Assembly: GCF_018918055.1 (NCBI RefSeq)
Contig: NZ_JAHLPS010000010.1
Coordinates: forward strand, 1 to 36,215
DNA from: Caproiciproducens sp. MSJ-32
Lineage (GTDB): Bacteria > Bacillota > Clostridia > Clostridiales > Clostridiaceae
Direction: 5' to 3'
Length of the DNA stretch: 36,215 bases
Shown here piece by piece: positions 31,131-36,215 of the stretch (position 1 is the stretch's first letter; each line of letters starts with the position of its first letter). The position numbers and the translations under genes are program-made. The notes below the pieces were generated by a model. The model was not told where the DNA came from, did not search any database, and worked only from the letters and a program-made list of their open reading frames with translations.

Positions 31131-33440
31131 CTAAATAAATCCTAATAAAGCTAAAACTTCTTCTCCTATTTTTCTTTCTTTTCCTTCATATGGATAGCAA
31201 TGAATATGAATAGCAGGATTAAAGTTTAATTCAATTATTGCATAACTTGAATTTTCATCCCTATAATCTTCTATTATCATATCTACTCCACAAATTGCAG
31301 CTCCAACAGCTCTTGCACTTTCTATTGCTATTTTCTTAAATTTTTCCGGCATTAAATCTGTATAGTCTATACTATCTCCACCAGTACTTATATTAGAATT
31401 TTCTCTAAGATAAACTATTTCATTGTTATTAGGAACATAATTAAAAGTCATTCCTTTTTCCCTTAAAAATATTTTAACATCTTCATCTAATTCTATTTTT
31501 TCTAATGGTCTTTTATAGCCCTTTCCCCTTAAAGGATTTAAATTTTTAATTTCAACTAATTCTTTAATAGTATTCTTTGCATTTCCAACCACATTTGCTG
31601 GTACTCTATGAAGTATTCCAGGAACCTTATCTCCTATTACTAAAAATCTATATTCTTTTCCCTTTATAAATTCTTCTACTAAAGCTGTATTATCATATTT
31701 AAAGGCTCTTTCTAATGCATTAATTATTGTTTCTTCACTTACTTTATCCTTAAATACTGATACTCCAATACCAAAATTAGTTGATTTTGGTTTTATAACT
31801 ACTGAATCATTTTTAAATTCATTTAGATTTTCAATTGCTTCTTCTAATGAAGAAAATTCAAAGCCCTTTGGAACTCTTATATTGTTCTTCTCTAAAATTT
31901 TTTTAGTTACAGTTTTATTTTCCATCATAAGGACTGTTACATAATTATCCTTTGAAGTTTTAGTAGCCTGCTTTATATATTCAACATGATTCTTCTTTGT
32001 TAAAGCTATAAAGTTCTCAGTTCTATCTATTAGTTCAACTTTTATACCTCTTTTTATTGCTTCCTTCATTAATATTTGAGTTGAAAGTTCTAAATCTTCA
32101 TATCCCTCTAATTTATATCTATTAACAAAAGCATCATCTCTATATTTTTTAGATAAATTCATATGACCTTCTATAAAGCCTTCTTTTTTTACTATTTCTA
32201 ATATTCTAGCAGCATAAGTTAAAGATGGATTCTTTATCTTTAATATCATGTTATCTATAATAGCATCTTTTTCTATTGAAAGTTCATTAAGAATTTCTTT
32301 CATTTCCTCTAATATTTCAATTGCCCATATATCTTTAGAAATTTCTTCTCCATCTTTCAATAAAACTATATCCTTTTGTCCGTATAAAGCAATAATATTT
32401 TGATTGTTTTGAGCTTCTTCCTGCCAATTTACATAATTACTTTCTTCCTTTATTAATAAGTATATCAAGAATAATACGATAAAATTTAAATCTTCCCTAG
32501 ATATTCCCGTTTTATCAAAAGGATTTATATCTATACTTCTAATTTCTAAGTAGTTAATTCCCTTTTCTAAAAGTGAATCTAAAAAATTATCGTTATCATA
32601 AGCTTTTAATCTTATTTGAGTATATAATTCCTTATGACTATCAATAACTTTATCATTTATAAACTTTTTTACACTACTTACATATTCCTTTACAGAATCA
32701 TAATTTGGATATAAATCTATTGGATTTTTATAACCACATTCACTATTTCTGTAAGAAACAGCTCCTTCATTGCTAAAGCTTCCTTCATTTACTTTATCTA
32801 ACTGAATAACACACTTATTTCCAAAGGATTCATGTATTACTGCAGTGCCTCCTAATAAGTAGATAATCAGCCATCTATATCTTAAATAGTTTCTCACTAC
32901 TTTTAAGTATATATCATTTCTAAATTCTATATATTCTTTATTAAAGCCACTGACTTTATATAAATCTTTAATTAAGTTCTCATTGAAAGAAAAATTAAAG
33001 TGAATTCCAGAAATTAATTGTTTTTTTCCTCCATATTTCTTTAATAAATGTTTTCTATAGTTACTTGCTTTTTCTCCTTTATAAGCATCTTCTATATCAT
33101 ATTGAGCCAAAGGTATTTTTTTCTCTTCCGGTATATTACAAGGCATTGACTGAGGCCAAAGATATTCATTGTTTAATTCTAAAACTGTCATATCATAAAG
33201 GGCACTTAAAAAATTATAGGCTTCATCAACCGTGCTTAATGGAGGAGTTATAAGTTCTATTTGACTTTCTGAAAAATCAGTTGTTATATAAGAATTTGAA
33301 ATTTTACTTCCAAAAGCCTTTGGATGCATTGTTAAAGCCAAATCTCCCTCTGGAGTTACTCTTAATGTTTCTCGTTCAATACCAAAACTTCCTTTTAATA
33401 ATTTTTCTTTATAATTAAGCTTTTTAATTAATTCTAGCAT
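31131..33440 (-). CDS. gshF: Bifunctional glutathione synthetase GshF (gamma-glutamylcysteine ligase plus ATP-grasp)
   Basis: A 769-residue fusion making glutathione in two steps. The N-terminal two-thirds is a GshA-type glutamate-cysteine ligase (GSFGIERETLRVT, TDFSESQIELITPP, LRYRWLIIYLLGGTAV, NYLEIRSIDINPF). The C-terminal third is an ATP-grasp synthetase, with VVIKPKSTNFGIGVSVF, LVEEFIKGKEYRFLVIG and the metal-binding IIELNFNPAIHIH. The order GshA then ATP-grasp is that of Listeria and Streptococcus GshF. Start choice: GGAGG (33451-33455) precedes ATG 33440 by 10 bases. The alternative ATG at 33479 has no such site. It overlaps the MATE gene end by 17 bases, so coupling is likely. In the arsR operon it could supply thiol for metalloid detoxification. 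Confidence 0.93.
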   Translation of the reverse strand: MLELIKKLNYKEKLLKGSFGIERETLRVTPEGDLALTMHPKAFGSKISNSYITTDFSESQIELITPPLSTVDEAYNFLSALYDMTVLELNNEYLWPQSMPCNIPEEKKIPLAQYDIEDAYKGEKASNYRKHLLKKYGGKKQLISGIHFNFSFNENLIKDLYKVSGFNKEYIEFRNDIYLKVVRNYLRYRWLIIYLLGGTAVIHESFGNKCVIQLDKVNEGSFSNEGAVSYRNSECGYKNPIDLYPNYDSVKEYVSSVKKFINDKVIDSHKELYTQIRLKAYDNDNFLDSLLEKGINYLEIRSIDINPFDKTGISREDLNFIVLFLIYLLIKEESNYVNWQEEAQNNQNIIALYGQKDIVLLKDGEEISKDIWAIEILEEMKEILNELSIEKDAIIDNMILKIKNPSLTYAARILEIVKKEGFIEGHMNLSKKYRDDAFVNRYKLEGYEDLELSTQILMKEAIKRGIKVELIDRTENFIALTKKNHVEYIKQATKTSKDNYVTVLMMENKTVTKKILEKNNIRVPKGFEFSSLEEAIENLNEFKNDSVVIKPKSTNFGIGVSVFKDKVSEETIINALERAFKYDNTALVEEFIKGKEYRFLVIGDKVPGILHRVPANVVGNAKNTIKELVEIKNLNPLRGKGYKRPLEKIELDEDVKIFLREKGMTFNYVPNNNEIVYLRENSNISTGGDSIDYTDLMPEKFKKIAIESARAVGAAICGVDMIIEDYRDENSSYAIIELNFNPAIHIHCYPYEGKERKIGEEVLALLGFI

Positions 33441-34752
33441 CTTTATATTTCCTCCATATTTTATGTTTGTATATTCCATATGATGTAGTTCCTTTCATTA
33501 TACTTGAAATTGTTATTGCTGCCCATATTCCATTTACATCAAAAAATCTTATAAGTATTAATGCCATTGGAATTCTTAAACTTGTATAGATTATGCTTAT
33601 AGCAGCTGGAATCTTAGGTAATCCAACTCCTGTAAACACTCCATTTGATATCATTTCTACAGTTGCAAATATTTGCGATACCCCCAATATTCTTAAGTAA
33701 CTACTTGCAATATTAATGGTGTTTTCTTCTCTAATAAATAATTTCACTAAAAACTCTGGAATAAAAATAAAAGTAATTGTTACAAATAAAGCATAAATAA
33801 TTCCAATGCCTATTGCCTTATTATAACCTTCATTGATTCTTTTGTATTTCTTTGCTCCAAAATTTTGACCTACAAAGCCCGTTATAGCTCCATTTAATCC
33901 CCCAACAACCATATAAACTATTGATTCAATTTGTAATCCTATTTTTTGTGCAGCTATTGCATCTGACCCAAAACTTCCAACTATTCTAGCAAGAAGAATA
34001 TTTATTATTGTAAATAATACTCTTTGAAGAGACATTGGAATTCCTAGTCTTGTTATTTCCTTTAACTTTGCATAATCTAAGATATTTTCTTTATCTATTG
34101 TAAAAACTGACCTTCCCTTATATAAAAGGGATACAAAAACTATAAATGCTCCTACTAAAGAAGATAGGGCTGCACCACTTACACCTAATTTTAATATATA
34201 GATAAATATTGGATCTAAAATTGAATTTATTATTATACCTATTATATTTATTATTAAAACGCTCTTATTATTTCCAAAACTATTAAAAATTCTTATAAAT
34301 AAGGTATTGAAAAAGGAGAAAAATAAAATAGGTGCATTTATAACTAAATATTTGTAAGCTTCACTTTTTACTATTGAATTTTCTATATTTAAAAAACCTA
34401 TAAAATTTTTACCAAAAACAATAATAATAATACTATAAATTATTCCAAGAAATAAGGTTAAAATTATTCCTGAAGAAATATATTCCTTAACCTGTTTATT
34501 ATTTTTCTCCCCTATTCCATGGGAAACTTTAATTCCAGCTCCAATTGCAATAAAGGCACTTATTGAATATCCAAGACTAACAAAAAAACTTGAAGACCCA
34601 ATAGCAGCTACCACATTGCTTCCAAGATTCCCAACCCAAATCATATCAAGTATATTATATGCAAATTGCAAAAAAGAACTTGCCATAATAGGTAGTGCTA
34701 GCTTTATTAATACACTTAAGACCTTTCCTTCTGTTAAATCTACTTTTTTCAT
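33424..34752 (-). CDS. MATE-family efflux transporter
   Basis: A 442-residue protein with twelve predicted membrane segments. The beginning KVLSVLIKLALPIMASSFLQ, MIWVGNLGSNVVAAIG and the second-half repeat LKEITRLGIPMSLQRVLFTI with GFVGQNFGAKK are typical of the DinF/NorM-like MATE group. It would exchange Na+ or H+ for a cationic drug or other toxic compound. Position in an operon between an ArsR-type sensor and glutathione synthesis points to export of a metalloid- or thiol-linked toxicant, but MATE proteins are not known arsenic pumps, so the substrate stays open. GGAGA precedes the ATG; 13 bases separate it from arsR. Confidence 0.92.
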   Translation of the reverse strand: MKKVDLTEGKVLSVLIKLALPIMASSFLQFAYNILDMIWVGNLGSNVVAAIGSSSFFVSLGYSISAFIAIGAGIKVSHGIGEKNNKQVKEYISSGIILTLFLGIIYSIIIIVFGKNFIGFLNIENSIVKSEAYKYLVINAPILFFSFFNTLFIRIFNSFGNNKSVLIINIIGIIINSILDPIFIYILKLGVSGAALSSLVGAFIVFVSLLYKGRSVFTIDKENILDYAKLKEITRLGIPMSLQRVLFTIINILLARIVGSFGSDAIAAQKIGLQIESIVYMVVGGLNGAITGFVGQNFGAKKYKRINEGYNKAIGIGIIYALFVTITFIFIPEFLVKLFIREENTINIASSYLRILGVSQIFATVEMISNGVFTGVGLPKIPAAISIIYTSLRIPMALILIRFFDVNGIWAAITISSIMKGTTSYGIYKHKIWRKYKDARIN

Positions 34753-34765
34753 ATTATCTCCTATT

Positions 34766-35053
34766 TCAATCTTTATTATGGTTTAATATACCATTTAAAA
34801 ATTTTATAGCCTCCTCACAAACTTCTTCATTTAAACTATAATATATCCATGTTCCTACCTTTCTATATTTAACTATATTGCAATCTATTAATACCTTCAT
34901 ATGATGAGATAAGGTCGGCTGAGTAAACTTAAACTCCTCCAACAGCATACATGCACATTTTTCACCTGTAGAAAGCATATCAATAATCTTAGCTCTATTT
35001 ATTTCACCAATAGCTTTGTATACTTTTATATTCTTTTCATAATCTTTAATCAT
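34766..35053 (-). CDS. ArsR/SmtB-family metalloregulator
   Basis: A 95-residue winged-helix repressor. Cys33-Ala-Cys35 (EKCACMLLEEF) corresponds to the Cys-x-Cys metalloid site of ArsR at the start of helix 3, and FTQPTLSHHMKVLIDCNIV is the recognition helix with an additional Cys. KVGTWIYYSLNEE forms the wing. Binding of As(III), Sb(III) or a similar thiophilic metal would release it from DNA. It heads the operon with the MATE and gshF genes and almost certainly controls it, since two symmetric sites overlap its promoter. AAGGAGGAG lies close to the ATG. Confidence 0.92.
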   Translation of the reverse strand: MIKDYEKNIKVYKAIGEINRAKIIDMLSTGEKCACMLLEEFKFTQPTLSHHMKVLIDCNIVKYRKVGTWIYYSLNEEVCEEAIKFLNGILNHNKD

Positions 35054-35064
35054 ATCTCCTCCTT

Positions 35065-35084
35065 ATATAGATAATCATCTATAT
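35065..35084. promoter_or_regulatory. ArsR-type operator 1
   Basis: ATATAGAT/ATCTATAT, 8-bp arms with 4-nt spacer, placed just before the arsR ribosome site in the transcribed leader. The core TAATCATCTATAT is shared with operator 2. Confidence 0.65.
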
Positions 35085-35095
35085 ATGACATATTT

Positions 35096-35125
35096 AAATA
35101 TAGATGATTACCTATATTTAGTCAA
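35096..35125 (-). promoter_or_regulatory. arsR operon promoter with operator 2
   Basis: Minus-strand TTGACT (35120-35125), 17-nt spacer, TATATT (35097-35102). Operator 2 (35096-35119; AAATATAG/CTATATTT arms) covers the whole spacer and -10. In the minus orientation its core differs from operator 1 by a single base over about 19. Placement fits repression by ArsR, supported by family knowledge. Confidence 0.75.
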
Positions 35126-35149
35126 TATATATTAAAACTTATAAAAATT

Positions 35150-35196
35150 AAACTCCAAGCAGGAAGCAATAAAGCTCTCTACTTAGAGTTTTTTCA
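35150..35196 (-). terminator. Subtilase gene terminator
   Basis: CTCTAAG and CTTGGAG (minus strand, about 35182-35188 and 35153-35159) form a stem with one G-U over a long loop, followed by a U-rich stretch. It is moderate in strength. Confidence 0.5.
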
Positions 35197-35226
35197 TATC
35201 TTACGGCCTGTAATTTAACTTCCCCA

Positions 35227-35997
35227 CTAATACTTATTACTTAAATATTGACGGAGCTCTTCTGTAGTTAATTGAGGATTATCTATCAACAAATTTACAA
35301 CTTCTCCTGTAACATATGCACAGGAAAAGGAAGTTCCATCAACACGATACACATTACCGTCATTTCCAATCACTTTAATATCTGTCCCTTTAACTAACAC
35401 ATCAACCCTGTTATTTTTTTGTGAAAATTCAGCTATATCTCCATTAATATCTAAAGAACCTACTGATATAACAGTATCATATCCTGCAGGATAATATATT
35501 TCTTCATTTCCATCATTCCCAGCACTTGAAATAACTACTACTCTTTTCTCTTCAGCATATTCTACCGCTGCTCTTAAATTTTCTATATCTTCAAATACTC
35601 CTGACCTTATATTAATTATTTTACAGTTATATTTATCAATGGCATCTCTTATTGCTTGAGCTGCTAAAGAAGGAGTATTTTTCATCTCTTTCCCATATTC
35701 ATTAATCCCACTACAAACTAAAGGAATAAGATTTACTTTTTTTGACTTTCCCTTTATTTTTCCATCTTTAGAACCAACTATAAGACTAGATACCATTGTT
35801 CCATGACCATCTGGATCCTCAGTATTATCTGAACGAAGTACATAATTCCATCCATCTAAAACAGTATTTTTTCTTAACACTTCTTTATTTATTCCTGTAT
35901 CTATTACAGCAATTCTAATTAAATCAGTATTATTTTTACAAGCTGTAAATAGATTTAATAGTATAAAAATTAATATAAATACTCTCAATTTCTTCAT
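35227..35997 (-). CDS. Compact lipoprotein subtilisin-like serine protease (S8)
   Basis: A 256-residue S8 protease. Residues 1-20 are a lipoprotein signal ending in LFTAC, with Cys20 lipidated, and the catalytic domain starts almost at once. The triad is complete: Asp33 in AVIDTGI, His65 in DGHGTMV, Ser223 in DGTSFSCAY; Asn161 in SAGNDG is the oxyanion residue. No I9 propeptide, usually about 80 residues, is present, and the domain is smaller than subtilisin BPN'. It would be tethered outside the membrane and may process a specific local protein rather than degrade bulk protein. AAGGAGGAA precedes the ATG. The only neighbour is an IS3 end 117 bases upstream. Confidence 0.9.
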   Translation of the reverse strand: MKKLRVFILIFILLNLFTACKNNTDLIRIAVIDTGINKEVLRKNTVLDGWNYVLRSDNTEDPDGHGTMVSSLIVGSKDGKIKGKSKKVNLIPLVCSGINEYGKEMKNTPSLAAQAIRDAIDKYNCKIINIRSGVFEDIENLRAAVEYAEEKRVVVISSAGNDGNEEIYYPAGYDTVISVGSLDINGDIAEFSQKNNRVDVLVKGTDIKVIGNDGNVYRVDGTSFSCAYVTGEVVNLLIDNPQLTTEELRQYLSNKY

Positions 35998-36022
35998 AAG
36001 TTCCTCCTTATAGAAGGAAAAG

Positions 36023-36052
36023 CCATGGATATTTCTACCCAGGCTTATTATC
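36023..36052 (-). other. Hairpin in the subtilase leader region
   Basis: AAGCC and TGG pair with CCA and GGCTT (8 bp with one bulge) about 26 bases upstream of the subtilase ATG. Its role is unknown; the tail on the minus strand is only four U. Confidence 0.35.
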
Positions 36053-36113
36053 CTTTATTCAAAACTTACTGTAATAATTTTTGTCCATTTTGAAGTTGGT
36101 GTTAGTATATTAG

Positions 36114-36215
36114 TGTAGACACAAAAAGCCGAACACCTTAAAATATAAAAAGGGAAGGAAGTGTCTACAATGGCAAAAGGGCAAAAGTATTATACAGAAG
36201 AATTTAGAAAGACAA
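36114..36215 (+). mobile_element. Left end of an IS3-family insertion sequence (partial)
   Basis: TGTAGACAC at 36114-36122 has the TG start typical of IS3 ends and is followed after about 50 bases by an OrfA-like reading frame. The element runs off the right edge. The same 9-mer is inverted at 36161-36169, immediately before the orfA start codon. Confidence 0.75.
36170..36215 (+). CDS. IS3-family transposase OrfA, N-terminus (partial)
   Basis: Only 15 codons are seen: MAKGQKYYTEEFRKT. The YTEEFRKT wording is typical of the helix-turn-helix start of IS3 (IS150-type) OrfA proteins. GGGAAGGAAG upstream can serve as ribosome site. The rest lies beyond the window, so it is not known whether the element is intact. 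Confidence 0.75.
   Translation, partial: MAKGQKYYTEEFRKT

Noticed and set aside
1-36215. CRISPR array, prophage or tRNA/rRNA genes
   Set aside because: No regularly spaced direct repeats, phage structural genes or cloverleaf-like sequences were noticed on either strand.

Overview
The window looks like chromosomal DNA from an anaerobic, low-GC Firmicute, most likely Clostridium sensu stricto. The DNA is very AT-rich, Shine-Dalgarno sites are strong (AGGAGG type), and most gene ends carry intrinsic hairpin-T terminators. The gene content fits an anaerobe: reverse-rubrerythrin-type peroxidase, a glycyl radical enzyme with its radical-SAM activase, an NADH:rubredoxin-reductase-like flavoprotein, GshF and a gltX T-box. 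No tRNA, rRNA or CRISPR array was seen.

Layout. 1-215: 5' end of a rubredoxin-domain peroxidase gene, with a promoter overlapped by two PerR-box-like sites. 236-3674 (minus): rluF-type pseudouridine synthase followed by an iron-complex/cobalamin-type ABC importer (lipoprotein, permease, ATPase). 3826-5790 (plus): MalS-like membrane-anchored alpha-amylase and an unrecognised 54-residue protein. 5871-9530: a Cof-type HAD phosphatase, glnS and a DUF445 membrane protein. 9533-14533: fructose-6-phosphate aldolase and a YbiW/PflD-type glycyl radical enzyme (minus), divergent from the activase and a DeoR-type regulator (plus). 14582-16181: a 60-residue winged-helix protein and a rubredoxin-reductase-like flavoprotein. 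16322-16692: a PepSY-domain gene with an in-frame TGA. 16712-18702: gltX with a T-box leader whose specifier reads GAA. 18830-20048: GH3 beta-N-acetylhexosaminidase. 20259-23062: a MocR regulator divergent from alanine racemase. 23092-27465: an asparagine synthetase with a large internal in-frame deletion, a second Cof-type phosphatase and a GGDEF-EAL protein. 27604-29186: a frameshifted dbpA-like helicase. 29222-31067: DedA protein and M42 aminopeptidase. 31131-35125: arsR, MATE exporter and gshF in one operon with duplicated operators. 35227-35997: a compact lipoprotein subtilase. 36114-36215: the left end of an IS3-family element.

The most coherent metabolic unit is 9533-14495. The combination of a YbiW/PflD-like glycyl radical enzyme, an Fsa aldolase and the cognate activase matches the E. 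coli genes reported, as I recall, to perform 'anhydroglycolysis': ring opening of 1,5-anhydrohexitol-6-phosphates to 1-deoxyfructose-6-phosphate, then aldol cleavage. Here the set has its own DeoR-type regulator and a divergent control region with repeated ACTTTC/GAAAGT elements. The substrate assignment is inference.

A second theme is gene decay. Three separate loci within about 13 kb carry different lesions: a nonsense codon in the PepSY gene, a loss of about 194 codons in asnB, and a 1-nt frameshift in dbpA. A third theme is well-preserved regulatory DNA: PerR-like boxes, a Glu T-box with a palindrome inside its promoter, paired ArsR operators, and a symmetric element around the alr promoter.
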